A DNA stretch of 64,000 nt from Ditylenchus dipsaci (GCA_004194705.1 SADC01001256.1:310001-374000), one strand, 5' to 3'. Counted from the first letter of the stretch, positions 24,025 through 36,540 are shown. Numbers and translations are program-made. The notes: generated from the letters alone by a model not told the origin.

Positions 24025-27000
24025 ATGTTTACTCTCTTGTTTATTTTTCTCATCTCATTGCTGGTGTTTTATAATTTTGTATGGAAGCGGAGGAATTTGC
24101 CGCCAGGTAATTCAGTACTATTTATTGTGTTTCGAACTTATTTTTCACGCGCTGCAGGTCCTATGCCCTTGCCTTTGATTGGAAATGGTCTTACTTTGAA
24201 GCGGTTTTCTCCTGGATATGAGGCCTTTTCGCAGTGGACAAAGCAGTATGGACCTGTATTTACTTTCTGGATAGCTGAAGACCCAGTTGTAGCTATAACT
24301 GACTTCAAGCTCATGAAGCAGACCTTTGTAAATGATGGAGAAGCTTATAATGGCAGAGACTTTTTTGACAAAATCTTCGCGGCGATCGAAGGTGCTTTCT
24401 AGTTTCTATTTATAACATTGACATGCAGGGATATTCAAAAATTTTAACAATGCAAAGGCTGAATTGAAAGGCAGAATTTCAAGCTGAACATGATGGCTGA
24501 AAAAAATTATGAAACTCGAGGTATTCATCCGGGTGAAACAGCTTCTAAAGTTTTATCAGCAACTTCTTCAAATCTTTTCACTTTTTAGCAAATCTTTGAC
24601 TCTGATACCGGATTCTTTCTCAGCGTAGGTGATTCCCTTGTGAAACTGCTCTGAAAAGATTAAAGTCGCTGTTAAATTTATAATTTCGCCCAGTTCCTTG
24701 ATTACCAAAAAAAACTCGAAATTTGCTATTTGAATGTTTATTGTCTTGAGCGGAATTTGAAATTTGACAATGACTTCAATACTTTAAAAACAATTTCACA
24801 GGTGAATCGACTAAGCTGAGCGCAAATCAGGTGTCAATATTGTAGATTTTCTAAAAGACAAAAAGATATGAAGAACTTTGATACACAACTTTAAAAGCTA
24901 TTTTACCTGTTCGAATCTCTCCTGTTTCCAAAATTTCCTTAGCCATCGTGCACAAAACGCGTAGTTCGGCACACTCAGCTTTTCCAGTGTTAAGTCTTTA
25001 CTTCAGGCACACCTTTTTGTAATCGAATTTCAAAATTCTGTTAACGCAGATCGACTCGCAATCGAAAAGCTATTTATGGTAAATAATTTCAAAAACATGA
25101 TTTCTGCTTGGTCCCCCTGTGGTTTGAGCCTTGTCTATTCGGCGACACCTAGTGACCAAGACCCAAACCAAAGAGGAGACCAGCAAAAATTGTGCTTTTG
25201 ACACTATGTACCAAACAAATAACTTTTCGATTCTGAGTCGATCTGCGTTCACAGAATATCGAAGTTAGATTGCAAAAAAGGTGTGCCTAAAAGAAAAGCT
25301 TAAAATATTTGAACAACCCTGAAGTTTCTGCATATTCAGAAACCAAAAGTGGCTATGGTGAAGCAAGAGGAAAAAGTGAGCTATGGTCTCAACTCAGACG
25401 CTTTTCTTTAAAAGTATTTCGGAATTTGGGCATGGGACGTAATTTGATGGAACAGAAGGTAAATTTTTACATGTCTATATTTCCAAGGGATTAAATAATA
25501 TCGGAAGAGTGTATTTATATTAGTTCAGAACAACAAAAAATACTAAATTAATTGTTTACAAGTGCTTTCAATGGAAATTTTGCCTTGAGCATAATTGGGC
25601 TCTCGATACTGATAATATCAGTAAAGAAAAATCAATATGCGGCACGCATTTCAACTCGGGACTTTCAGAGAGACGATTAGAAATTTAGTGAGACTCCAGG
25701 ATGGAAAATTGACTGAAGTTTCGAGGGAATACAGTCAGACCTCTTATAGTGGCCCTTACTTCAGGTTCGTTCCCGCCTAGAGTCCAACACTTTTTTTACC
25801 CCGATTATTGAAGTTTTTCGCCAGTTCTGTTTTGGCTACGGTTGGTGTATAGTTAATGTTTTTTTTGAAAAATTTCCCGAAAGTCTTCCAAAAAATTTCC
25901 AAAGGCCTGTGTAATTTCAGTATTTATTGAGTGTAAAGTTTTAAAGGATTTTACGAAAGAGGGTTTGGTAATATATTGTGCTCAATCATACCGTCATTCA
26001 GGTGATGGTAGAAGTAGACACCATAATTGAAACCATCAATAATGACCTGTGTAATACGACTAAGTTGAAAAACAAGCCACTTCATTTGTTTCCACTAATT
26101 GATGTTGCTATTGGATCTATTATTAACCAAATCGTGTTTGGCTACCGCTTTATTGGTGTAAGTTTACCACAAAACTAAAATTTTCTCATAACAAATGATC
26201 AATTTTCAAGGAAACTCGAAAAGAGTTTTATGAACTGAAAGCAGTAATGGACGAGCAGACGCACATGTTCACTCATCCAATTTGTGTTGTGCTGTTTGCA
26301 ATGCCATGCTTGAGATACCTTCCCGTGTTTTCCCACTATTTCAATAGAGTTAAGCAGAGAGTCGGTCGTCTTTATCATTTTTTGACGGTCAAATAGAAAA
26401 AACTATGCAGAGAAGAAGAAAAGGTAGGCCTTGTAGTCCCACTTCCATTTTTGAAGTTTTGCGTTGGAATCTTTATTTTCGATTGAATATGACAATAAGC
26501 ACTGGATGAATTTTTTTTAAAGCCCCGTGTAATTTCAATAAGCACTGGATAAAATGACTTTTTTCCTCTAAAAATTTTATTTCCATCCTTGATCATATTG
26601 CAATTTTAAAAATAATTAATTTAGAAGCAGAAAAAAGCTCATTTAAAGAAGATGACACATATTTTGTCGACGCTTTTTTGCATGAAATAGAAATTCGCAA
26701 GTCCCTTTCTGGAAATACTGATGAAGAAGATAAGCTTTTTAAGTAAGTTAAAAGTTCAATTTTTCACTTTGAGAGCTAAATGTTTAAAAAAGGGAAAACC
26801 CCCGATAAACAATTTTTTTTAGGAAACCGACCCTAGCACCCTCCCCCCCCTATCTCCCCTATAAATTTTTCCTTTCAAAACTTAAGTAAAGAGTACCCAA
26901 ATATATATCCCAGACCCCGGAAAAAGTACGTAAGACATTTATTAGTCACAACTTCCGTACGCTGGCCTACCTCGACCCTAAAAGCTAAGCCTAAACTTGT

Positions 27001-30000
27001 TGTTTCAAAGGATAGTTGCAGCGACTTTGTGAGGGTAAGGTTTTTTTTACCCTAAATCTTGAAAAGAGGTATCTTATATCGAGAGCCGCGGGTCTTACTG
27101 GTAAAAGTTTCAGCTTTTTCAGAAACGATCGGCAAAATCTGAATCCTTGCGATATTTCCGACTAGACTGACGAATCAAATTTGGCAAAACATTTCAGAAA
27201 TGAGGTTAAAAAAAGTGTCGGACCCTAGGCGGGAACGAACTTGAGGGGGTATCTTATATTGAGAGTCGACTGTATTATAAAGAGTCCCGCATTTTGTTCA
27301 AATGAAATTCCCCGACTACCTTCAAAAAACTATAGAGTTGCAGACTGTTGAGAAATTTCAATTTTACCCAAATGTGTGTTTCCATCTATAAGAGTCCAAA
27401 CAATTGTAAGTTTTAGCCATGAATCTTTACGAGGACTGTGTCATGACCTTTTCAATGCTGGCCAGGTCAGGATTTATTTACTTATGAAATCACGTTGGTT
27501 TCAAGACTTCATTTAATTATTCTTGAAAGTATTTACTGTGAACTACTCATTATTCGGTAGCTTTTTTAATTAACAATTTAGGAAACCACTGCAAATACGC
27601 TCAACTTTGTCATTCTTTACATGATAGTTTATCCAGAAAAGCAGACAAAAATGCAGGAAGAGCTGGACAGAATTATGGGAGACAATGAAGGTGGTACTAG
27701 AAGGGTCAGCTTGGCTGACAAATCTAAATTGCCCTACACCAATGCTGTCATCAATGTAAGTACTTTTCGCAATCCTGCTTAAACTATTTACTAGGGGGGA
27801 GGGGTTAATTATCCCTATCTATCTACCGTATATAGATAGGAATTAGGAGTCGCAGTGGATTTCGACACCTCTAAATCGAAAATCCGGTGGATTCGGAACC
27901 TGGTACTGCAACCTGGCACCTTTAAATTAGATTTGGATAAGCGTTCATGTTTTTGGCCCAAAATGGTGAGCAGGTTCGACCCCACGTAGTGGCATTCTTT
28001 TTATTTTAGCTTGTTTAACCAATTCATGGGGTTATTGAACTTTTTTTAGCGCCGGAATCAGTGGCCCTAATTACCCCTGAAATTGGTCAAACAAGCCAAC
28101 ATAAATAGCGTGCCAGCAGGTGGGGTTGAACCTGAGCATCGATTTTTAGCCAAAAAACACTATCCGCTGCGCCACCTAGGTCGAATTTTCCAACCTAAAT
28201 TGCTTTCCTCTCTCCTTTGAAGGGGCATGCTCGTGCGTTTGTACAAGGAGAAAAGGCGGGGACTACCATCTCTTTTTTTCTTGACAAGTTTTTACATTCG
28301 CTCTTATCTAGATTTTGAAGTTTTCTATCTAGTTTTCAAAAGTAGCATAAGGTCATTAATTTCAGATTTGATGCAAAACGAGTCGAAAAAATTGCATACA
28401 CTTTTTAAAGTCATTTTGCGTTTTACACTGGTCGAAAAGCACAGATTAATAGTTAGATTAAATTTTTGTTTTCAGCTATTTACAGTTTATTATGCACAAA
28501 CTTAAACAGTAAAAGACAATTAAGGCACGTTTACAATGAGTGTCGACCTGAGTGTGAGATTTGGGGTGTTTTTAAAAAGACAAGAGCTCTACTTTTTTCT
28601 TGACTGAAACTTTTGAACTGTTAGTACCATTTTTTAGCTAAGATTCAGGACTTGAAAATGAGATGCTTACAAACAACATTTGGTAAAAAAAACTGGGGTA
28701 AAAATGCTTAGGTCCGCACTTAGGTCGACACTCGGTTCAACACTCGACGGAGTGTGGGCCTGATTGCGGACCTAATCATTTTTAGCCCAATTTTTTTATC
28801 ATATGTTGCTTGTCAATGGCTCATTTTGAAGCCCTGAATCTTAGCTACAAAATGGTAGCAACAGAAAAAAAGTTTCAGTTAAGAAAAGAAGTAGAGCTCT
28901 TTCTGCGTCAAAAACACGCCGAATCTCACACTCAGGTCGACACTCATTGTGAACGTGGCTTTAAATATACTAATTTTTTATAAAAAATTGGTCACACACA
29001 TTTATTTAAGGAAACACAACGCTTCTGTAACCTGGTACCTTTAAATTTAATCCATCGGACAACAAAAGATGTTGAATGTGCTGGCTTCAAATTACCCAAA
29101 GGAACTCGCATCACTCCAATGATTTCCACTGTGCTTTACGACCAAAAGGTAGTCTAACAAAGGTGAAATCGGTTTGAAGAACACAATTTTCTTAAGATTT
29201 TCCCAAACCTCAGGCATTTATTCCTGAACGCTTCCTGGAGGATGGTCAACTGAAAAAATGTGAAGAATTCATTCCATTCTCTATTGGTAAACGACAATGT
29301 ATGGGCGAGTCACTGGCTAGAATGGAACTATTTTTGTTCACTGCTAATCTATTTTACTTGTACAAGGTAAACAAATATATTGGTGACAGAAAAGACGGCA
29401 GGATTTTTTCTTTTGTCTCGATGGCATTTTTCAAATAGCTTTGAACATATTTTTCATTTCTCGAAATGTGATTTCTTTCTTCTCTAATTTTTTTCCGTGT
29501 ATTTCCGTGCCAAAGACTAATCAACCAGTTGATGGTGGATGTGGCGGTCACCGTATTTCTCTAATTAAACATAAATAAAAAAGAAAATCTGAAAAAATTT
29601 GGAGTCGACCTTGAGATTTTCGGGTGCCCAACCAAAATTGAAAAAGCGGAATCGGTAGAGCTCATGGGAGTTAAGAAAACGCAGAGAACAGCTTTCCAAG
29701 ATAAATTTATCTGATCTGAAATATAGGTCCTCGAAGTAGAGGGGGTCAGTTTATTAGAGGATGTCGTTTAATCAGAGGAAATATGGTAATTACTGATAAT
29801 CTCCAATCAACCGGTTTATGTGGCTGTTGATTGAATCCAGGCGTGAACGAGACTGCTGATCACCTTAATTAACACAATCCCTTAACTGACTAACTCATTC
29901 ATGTTGGTTATCGAAAGTACCATTATTATTATAATCAACATAAAAATTTCAAAAATTATGGTCACACTCCTTGGTCTTGGTCCATGTCGACTTTTCAAAC

Positions 30001-30846
30001 TACTTTTGTGGCCAGAGATGATTTTTTCTAAAGTCTACTCTCGTTAAACTGGCACCCTCGATAAACTGGCACTTTGAAAAAGCCCTATTTGGCTGGCCGA
30101 CAGAGAAATTAGGCAAAGTAACATCCCACTAAACTGGCACCCCGATAAACTGGCACCCCAGGCTGGTCTCCAGGGCCAGTTTATCGAGAGTAGACTGTAG
30201 TATCATTTTTATGTTTTTTATACCAAACAATAGCTCAGGATCTCAGCTTTTTGTGTATAAAAATATTTTAAAAAATGTAACAAAAATATATATGATGGTT
30301 TTAAAGTTGTAGGTTGGTCGATTCACGGCCGAGACACATCCACCTCGAAATCTACCAAACTACAACTTTTTTATTATTACACTCACTTTTGTCATATAAA
30401 TTAAAAGTTTTTTGATGTAGAAGAAATCTTAGTTCATGAGCTGTTGTTTGGTATAAAAACATAAAAATGACACAAGAAAAAACCATCTGTGGCCACAAAA
30501 GAAGTTCAAAAATGTTGATCTCGACATCGACCAAGACCAAGAAGTGTGACCATAGCCTAAAAATCGATCTCCAACACCCCAAAGTAAAAGAGGTCCCCGG
30601 CGCCGATATTTTTCAGCTTGCAGGTATTGTTGTTACGAGTGATGCATAAAAATTTATTTTTTAACGTGTTTTATAACGTCGTTACTTGTTTTTATTAAAA
30701 TTTTAAAAAATGCTCGACTGATTCAATTTAACAGCTATTAGTTGCAGATCAGCGCAGTGGATCAAGCAAACCCTCCATCATTGAACAAAACTTCAGGACT
30801 GGTTGTAGCACCCGAACACTATGAATGTTTAGTCGAAAAGAGATAA
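24025..30846 (+). CDS. Cytochrome P450, CYP2 clan, microsomal
   Basis: Eleven exons: 24025-24106, 24158-24391, 25340-25458, 26002-26157, 26211-26423, 26625-26742, 27417-27465, 27582-27755, 29011-29148, about 29197 or 29214-29366, 30748-30846. About 515 residues, normal for the family. In order: N-terminal membrane anchor ([15 protein letters not shown]), proline hinge [14 protein letters not shown], helix-C WxxxR (ELWSQLRRF), I-helix AGQETT, K-helix ExxR (ETQR), heme loop [10 protein letters not shown] with the cysteine ligand. It would be an ER monooxygenase using NADPH-P450 reductase. The wording is closest to nematode CYP14/CYP33-type enzymes. Two frame breaks exist: a T6 run at 26379-26384 (seven needed) and the start of exon 10 (one T short, or a six-residue loss if the acceptor is 29213). 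Intron 1 is 51 nt, in frame and stop-free. Introns hold several MITEs. Confidence 0.95.
25040..25252. repeat. Foldback in P450 intron, CTTGGTCCCCC family
   Basis: Arms AACGCAGATCGACTCGCAATC / GATTCTGAGTCGATCTGCGTT, with the centre word CTTGGTCCCCCTGTGGTTT. A sister copy with the same architecture lies at about 54520-54870. Confidence 0.75.
25730..25850. repeat. TACAGTCGA-family MITE, left half
   Basis: TACAGTCAGACCTC, word TTATAGTGGCCC, then the core GTTCGTTCCCGCCTAGAG. No right arm. It lies in an intron of the P450 gene. Confidence 0.7.
27050..27274. repeat. TACAGTCGA-family MITE, right half
   Basis: The core GTGTCGGACCCTAGGCGGGA and right end GAGAGTCGACTGTA are present, with the word ATCTTATATYGAGAG at both 27070 and 27250. 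The left arm is missing. Confidence 0.7.
27842..28195. repeat. Palindromic tRNA-like element, copy 2
   Basis: The left head has an A-box-like string about 27847 (GGAGTCGCAGTGGAT) and a B box GGTTCGACCCC (about 27973). The right head on the minus strand has B (GGGGTTGAACC at about 28122) and A (about 28160-28173). The spacer contains ATTACCCCTGAAATTGGTCA, as in copies 1 and 3. An extra block separates A and B on the left. Confidence 0.75.
28521..28965. repeat. TTAAGGCRC foldback element, copy 2
   Basis: The ends TTAAGGCACGTTTACAATGAG and CTCATTGTGAACGTGGCTTTA match. The inner word GTGTCGACCTGAGTGTGAGAT is mirrored. It shares ATTTTTTAGCTAAGATTCAG with the other copies. It lies in a P450 intron. 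Confidence 0.8.
29549..29789. repeat. TACCGTATTT-family MITE, copy 9
   Basis: Ends CACCGTATTTCTCTAATTAA / TTTAATCAGAGGAAATATGG. The private word is ATTAAACA on the left and GTTTAAT, also GTTTATTAG, on the right. It lies in the last P450 intron. Confidence 0.8.
29955..30560. repeat. Foldback enclosing another MITE (30029-30199)
   Basis: The left arm (ATGGTCACACTCCTTGGTCT ... TTGTGGCCAGAGATG) is complementary to the right arm at 30470-30560. A TACAGTCGA-family MITE with word TAAACTGGCACC (ends AGTCTACTCTCG / CGAGAGTAGACTGTA) is inserted in the left arm at 30029-30199. Confidence 0.75.
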
Positions 30847-30929
30847 CAAATTTATTTATACATGTTTTTCTTGTTTTCTGATTGTATCAGCTTTTGCTTT
30901 TATTTAACGAAAATTTCAAGGCACATAAC

Positions 30930-33505
30930 TTACGGGTTATACCAGTCAAGAAACAATAAAGTAAAAGTTAGCACAATCAAGCAAAACAAAGCAATGACTC
31001 GTCTAGTAGCAGTGTTTCGAATAGAATCTCTGATAAACTCATTGGCAGTCTCCAAGTTGTCTAGGGTATGTACTGTTTGGGTATGGATGGAATCAATATC
31101 TCGCTCCTGTTCCACTAACTGAAATGTTTTATTTGCTTTCAGAAATTAAAAATTTCTCAAGAAATTCAATTTTTTTCTGCTCTAAACTACTGTGGTCGTT
31201 TCCTACAACCAGGGTTTTGCATTGGTAAACCTTGTTGATTTTGATGAAATAGGCCAATGTACCTTAGGACGGAATGAAACCAGTTTTTCTAGCTTTTCGG
31301 AATTTCGGAGTTCAAATATAAAGGAGACGTGCAACTTGTGAATTCCTTTGATGCATGACACAATGGATAAGCTTTTCTGTTTTCTGGACCAAAATGGTTC
31401 GCAGGTTTGATCCCACTTGGTGGCATGCTATTTATTTTGGCTTGTTTGACCAATTCATGGGGTTAATGAGATCGCTGATTTCGAATCTGGCACTAAAAAA
31501 AGTCGAATTACCCCTAAAAACTGGTCAAACTAGAAAAATAACTAGAGTGCTCCCAAGCAGGATCAAACCTGCTATCATTTTCAGCGAAAAAACACAAACG
31601 CTTATACACTGCTCCGTATGTTAAACATATTTTCAGTCATACGGGTTGCCCGGTCCTTTCAGTCTATTTTAAAGTACGCTGGCCATGTTTCGCACCTAAG
31701 CACAAGTAAAAATCCCTTAATTGTAGGATAGAGCCACTTTTCTCAACATGCTAGTAAAATAACAACTATTTTAGTAGTTAAAGCAAATGCAGGATGCCTA
31801 GTCAATGAACTACCCTTACCTTTTCTGTAAAAGTGTTCTGTAGTTTCTGAATTTCTACCAACTGACTTTCTATGCGCATAATTTCTGTATTGGAATGGGA
31901 CATTCTTTGATACAAGCCTTTGTTCTCAGCCATCAGTTGATCTTGCTCCACCTTGGACAGGTCTGTGAACTCTTCCTTGATTTTCTCAGGTTCTGTAGGC
32001 TCATATATTGGCTTCGTGTCTATGCCCTCGAAGGATTGGTACTTGGGTTTGATGTCCTTGACATCCACTTCAGCCTCTTCCCAGCCATCGACCCTGGAAG
32101 GGGAAGGCAAGGAATCGAAATACTGATCGTGTTTCTCCTCAATCTCTTCGTGTAATTGATGCAATCGTTTGTTTTGCTCATCTTCTTCTTTTTTGACTAC
32201 AGCAATGCTGTTTTCATACATGTCCACAAGGTTGGCCAGCCGGCAAATCTTTCTGATGTGTTGAGACTTTTTGAGATGAATTGATCTAAAAATCAATTTT
32301 TACGAGATTACTAATATACGAGATAGTAAAAGTACATAAAAAATATTTAAAAAAAGAGTTAAATATCAGTTCAGAGTGAAATAAGAAATTTAGAGTAAAA
32401 AATTCGGCGGTACTCGGTTTTACCACCCCCCCCCCCATCCCTAAACACTTACTCGGTTTTACAACCCAACCAACTCCCCCTCCCGAAATAAATTTTAGGC
32501 TTAGGAATGAGGCCCAGCCCTTAGGTTTTGGGCCTTAGGCATTAGGCTCAGGGAAAACCCGTACTAATTTCAGAATCTTTCATAAAAAGTGTGGTCTTCG
32601 GGGTACCTAAAAAATTATTGGGGGTGGTGTAGTAAAACCGAGTATCTTTTAGGGGAAGTTGGAGTCTTTAAAGTAGCGTCGAAAATTCTTCGAAAAAGTG
32701 GAAAGATCATCTCGAAAGTTTAGAGAAAAAAGAGGGCTAAGAAACTTGTCTTGAAAATCTTACCTCAACATAGCCACAATACTGCATACTTCTTTCAAGT
32801 AGATATTTAGTAAGCGAGTCACGAACTTGAGATGCTTTAACTCATCTTCTCGCAGCTTTTTGTCAGTAGATGTTTGTTTGTCTAGATGTTGGATCAAGCG
32901 TGAGCATTGCTTAACTGCCGTGTCTAAAACATATTTTGAAGCTTCAACGGGAAAATCTACTCTCGTTGACGCAAATTGCACAAAATGGGATTTTCGTAGA
33001 CAAGTTTTGAATGACAAAACAACTCATAAAAATATTTTTACATTTATTTTAAAAATTTGGAGCACTTGAACCTGAGCCCCCTCCCCAGTCAAATCAACCA
33101 AGCTAATTTTTTTTCGAAAATTATTGACTGTTCTATTTTTTATCCTAAAATAATAAAAAAAAAAACATTTTGCAATTATGAGGTTCAATTTAGCCAAAAA
33201 TTAAAAAAATTGCAATTTGCATTGACGGGCTTGGGAACACTATTTTAGTATTCGATTAGATAAGAACCTTACCAACTTGGTTGTCGAACTTTTTTCTGTC
33301 AGCATCTGTCAAGGAGTCTCCATAAGTGGAAAATGTGCCACTGCAAAGAATGTAGCCTTTTCTCTTGTCTAGTACGAGATTTCTGAGCTCCGTGATGTCT
33401 TGCAACACATCTTTGGCCTCTTTGTTGTAAGTGCGGTAGTTTACAGAGGATTTAGAAGATGCTTTTGTTACATCGTCGTAGGGAATAGACGGATGTGACG
33501 TTCAG
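30930..33505 (-). CDS. STX18: Syntaxin-18, ER Qa-type SNARE
   Basis: Minus-strand exons: 33273 to about 33505, 32764-32959, 31820-32285, 30930-31118 (stop). Syntaxin-18 works with USE1, SEC20 and SEC22 in Golgi-to-ER fusion. The N-terminal helical domain (DITELRNLVLDKRKGYI) is followed by a coiled region, an acidic linker (YQSFEGIDTKPIYEP), and a SNARE motif crossing exons 3 and 4 (ESQLVEIQKLQNTFTEK, then QERDIDSIHTQTVHTLDNLE). A C-terminal membrane anchor ends in FLDWYNP, as in animal syntaxin-18 (FLDWYDS). The first part (the conserved RTRNKA region) was not found, and the frame entering exon 1 is broken near 33487-33495. So the upstream exon is missing or one base is wrong. Confidence 0.92.
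31340..31625. repeat. Palindromic tRNA-like element, copy 3
   Basis: The left B box GGTTTGATCCC is at about 31407; the right complement GGATCAAACC is at about 31560. The spacer contains ATTACCCCTAAAAACTGGTCA. The A boxes are decayed. It lies in the last intron of the syntaxin-18 gene. Confidence 0.7.
32405..32650. repeat. Foldback with TACTCGGTTTTAC ends
   Basis: TACTCGGTTTTACCACCCCC at the left and GGGGGTGGTGTAGTAAAACC followed by GAGTA at the right are complementary. The same word occurs at 56885 (CTACTCGGTTTTAACCACC). It lies in a syntaxin-18 intron. Confidence 0.6.
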
Positions 33506-33777
33506 CTTCTTAAAAACAAATTCTCAAAAATTTAAGATTGTAGTTCACTAAATATAAATAACTTTCAATTGTTTATTGATTAAAATAAACAAATAAACCG
33601 TGAAATTTCTAATAGAAAAACTTGCTCGTCTATTTTTCAGCCGACTTTGTTTAAGCCGATCTTGCTTTGTCTAAAAAGCAGACCCTACTCTTAAAAGATT
33701 TAAAGTAATTTGATTTCTACAAAAATTCAAAAAGAGGATTCTGCACTTCAACTACAACTTATGCATCCATCTAATAT

Positions 33778-34395
33778 GCAGTCGAGTCACTATAATCCGC
33801 CAGCCACCTCAAGTTCGTTCCCACTAGGGTCCGACAATTTTTTAAAGCACCATTGTTTTTGCGCGCAGCGGCACACGCAAAATTTGAATTAGCGGGGGAT
33901 ACTTCTCTTTCGCCCATCAGTGTAATCATTGGAGTCATTCGAAAAGACTGGAAAGAGTACACTGATAGACTAAAGAGAAGTGTATCCCGCCAATTCACAT
34001 TTTGCGTGCCGCTGCTCGCAAAAATCATAGTGCTTTAACTTAATTTTTGAAGCCTTTTGTCAAATATGATTTGTCGATCTTGTGCGAAATATCGCGAAAA
34101 TTCCGATTTTGCCGATCATTTTTAAAACTGTTAAAATTTTTGAAATAAAACTCGCGCTACTCTATAACCCGCCACTCTACTTTAAAAAAGGGTTATAGAG
34201 AGGCGCGGGTCTTGCTGGCAAATGTTTTAGAAATTTGAAAAATGATTCGTGAAATCGAAATCCTTGCAATATTCCGCACCATACTGACGAATCATATTCT
34301 GCAAAAGACTTTAAAAATTGTAGTAGAGTTGAAAAAGTGTCGGACACTAGCGGGAACGAATTTGAGAGAGGGTGGGGTTTTCGAGAGTCGAGTGT
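33778..34395. repeat. TACAGTCGA-family foldback with a nested foldback
   Basis: The private word is TATAACCCGCC (left, centre about 34165, and complement GGGTTATAGAG). The core is present in both arms. A second foldback (33840-34045, ends GCGCAGCGGCACACGCAAAAT / ATTTTGCGTGCCGCTGC) is inserted in the left arm. The region is just upstream of syntaxin-18. Confidence 0.8.
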
Positions 34396-35271
34396 ATTGA
34401 AAAATCTATCAGTTTTTAGCATTAAATTGATATAATACTGATAGGCAACTGCATTCGAATCATATAAGGCATGAAAAAATTCACCTATTAGTTTATTAAA
34501 CCTAATTTTTTAAATATTTTTTATTGCCTTAAAAGAATTTATCTTTTTTTAGTTAGGCTCCCTAATTTACATATTTTTTTATAATACCTGTTTCTTTTGC
34601 CTTGCTCTCCTTATTTTTGAGCATTTTTACTCGAGCTTTGAATAATACTGTGTTGTCCATCATCCTAAAAATACTTTTTTAGTTTTCCTATATCATGTTC
34701 AATGTAAAAAATCTGAGTAAACCGCAACACAATCTCAGTAAAGTCTTATTGTGCTCTTTAAAATTGTTTAATTTTTACTTCAAAAATTAAGTGTCTCTAT
34801 CATTTACGTTGAAAACGACAAATTGATGCATCCAGTAAAGAATTTTATTCCAATTTAACTCGTTGAATAATTTACTCATCCAGCTAAAACATACAATTTT
34901 GATCTTTGAAACACCTTGCAAATTGTTTTCAACACAATTGAAATCCTTTTTCTTTATAAATCAATTCCATTCACAACATTTTTTCATCAAGAACAATAAA
35001 CTAATCAATATAAAATTCATGGCCCTTGCACAGCTAAATAAAGGTTTTTTTTGAAAAACATATGGAAAATATTCTCAGCAACAGCCAATATCTATGTAGC
35101 ATATATTAAAATATAGCCTTGAAATATACAGAACTTTATATTTAAGAAGAGAAGAATTGGAGGAGAACGAAGTATTTTTTTAGACGGATTCAAGTTTTTA
35201 TGATGCTGTAGTACAGAAATGTAGAAACAATACAAAGAGAGTCTGTGAATTTTTTCTGTTGTACATTTGGT

Positions 35272-36540
35272 TTACTTGCCGCCAGCCCAGATGACGATAA
35301 TTATGACCTGAAAATAGTTACATATTACAATATAAAAAATTGTGCTCTGACCAAGAGGATGACAATGGCACACATGATGATAATCATCTTGATGTTCTTC
35401 CACCAGTACTTGCGCTTCAATGTAGCTGCCGACTTTTCAAACTGTGAAGCGCCTTCCTAAAATAAATAAATTTTAGACTGAAAAATATCAATATCCGAAG
35501 ACAATACTTTTGTTACCTTTCTAAAACAATAGTTTTTTTATATTTTAAACTTAAAATAGTATAGAAGGCACCTTTATAAAATCATGGTAAAAAAGGGAGA
35601 CTTTGTTTTAGGAAAAATTTTAATATCTTTTTTAAATTTTAAATTTACACAGTAGATTATACTTTTTCAATTTTTCAATAAAATTACAGTCGAACCTCAA
35701 TAACGGACACGGCTCGGACTGACGAAAGGTGTCCGTTTATCGGGGTGCGTTTTCAATAAACGTCATTCACTCGACCGAATCGGGCGACTAAACGGTGTCC
35801 GTTTATCCAGGTCTGACTGTAGTAACATTAGAACTTAAAATTGAGTAAGTAAATGTGATTTAAAAAAAAATACTGTTCGTGAACTCGAGTATTCTATATG
35901 TTTTGAGGTTTTAAGTCAAAACCTTTTGTCTGATCAGACATCAACAGGCACGGGATAAAAATGACAGTTTTAAAGAAAAATGACCAAATACTACTTTTTT
36001 GGCCAAACGTGTTTTTTCAGAATATTGAGTTAATTACCCTGCTTAAAAGTATTATTAGAAGTTTTTTAAGTAATAAATGCAGATCCTATTATTCATTCGA
36101 TGTAAAAGGTCAATAGTTCTATCAAAAAATCTGACTGTTTGATCTGATGCAAACTATATTTAAGTTATGGATCGATGATTGCATATCAAAAATTCATTAA
36201 ACGCACTTAAAGACCAACCCGCTAAAAAATTAACTGAAAATTCAAGTATCTACCTGAAGAGCATCAGCACGATCGTCCAAATGAGACAGCTTCTGATCAC
36301 GTTCCAGTACTTTTTCAACGTTGACCTGAAAATTTTGCAAATAATAAGCCTCCAATTATTCCACTTTGCAAAACCAATGACTCACCTTCATGATTCCAAC
36401 GACCTCATCTACTTGAGCTTGGGTTTGTTGCAAACGCTTGTTGGATGGTCGAGCTCCTTGGCCGGGTGCCCCACCTTGTTCTCCTTGTCCGTCCATTGCT
36501 CCGCTGATTTCGGTTTGGTTAGGACTAGTAGCAGCTTCAA
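35272..36540 (-). CDS. VAMP: Synaptobrevin/VAMP, R-SNARE (first exon missing)
   Basis: Minus-strand exons: 36386-36540, 36254-36325, 35352-35457, 35272-35307. This is the vesicle SNARE of exocytosis. After a Gly/Gln-rich N-terminal region ([16 protein letters not shown]) comes the R-SNARE motif [17 protein letters not shown], then [20 protein letters not shown] with the central arginine of the zero layer, then [18 protein letters not shown]. The membrane anchor [13 protein letters not shown] continues, after the last intron, as [11 protein letters not shown] and stop. That last intron is needed: reading through it gives a poor tail. The start exon was not located. One extra G (CCC at 35400-35402 on the plus strand) breaks the frame inside the invariant KYWWKN. 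Wording matches neuronal synaptobrevin rather than VAMP7. Confidence 0.94.
35685..35821. repeat. TACAGTCGA-family short MITE, word TAACGGACAC
   Basis: 137 bp, ends TACAGTCGAACCTC / CCAGGTCTGACTGTA. The word TAACGGACAC on the left is answered by GGTGTCCGTTTATC twice. It lies in a synaptobrevin intron. Confidence 0.88.

Noticed and set aside
30467..30649. Small gene in the last P450 intron
   Set aside because: It is the right arm of the foldback 29955-30560 and has no conserved motif.
31895..32155. Plus-strand reading frame opposite syntaxin-18 exon 3
   Set aside because: Shadow of the conserved minus-strand exon.
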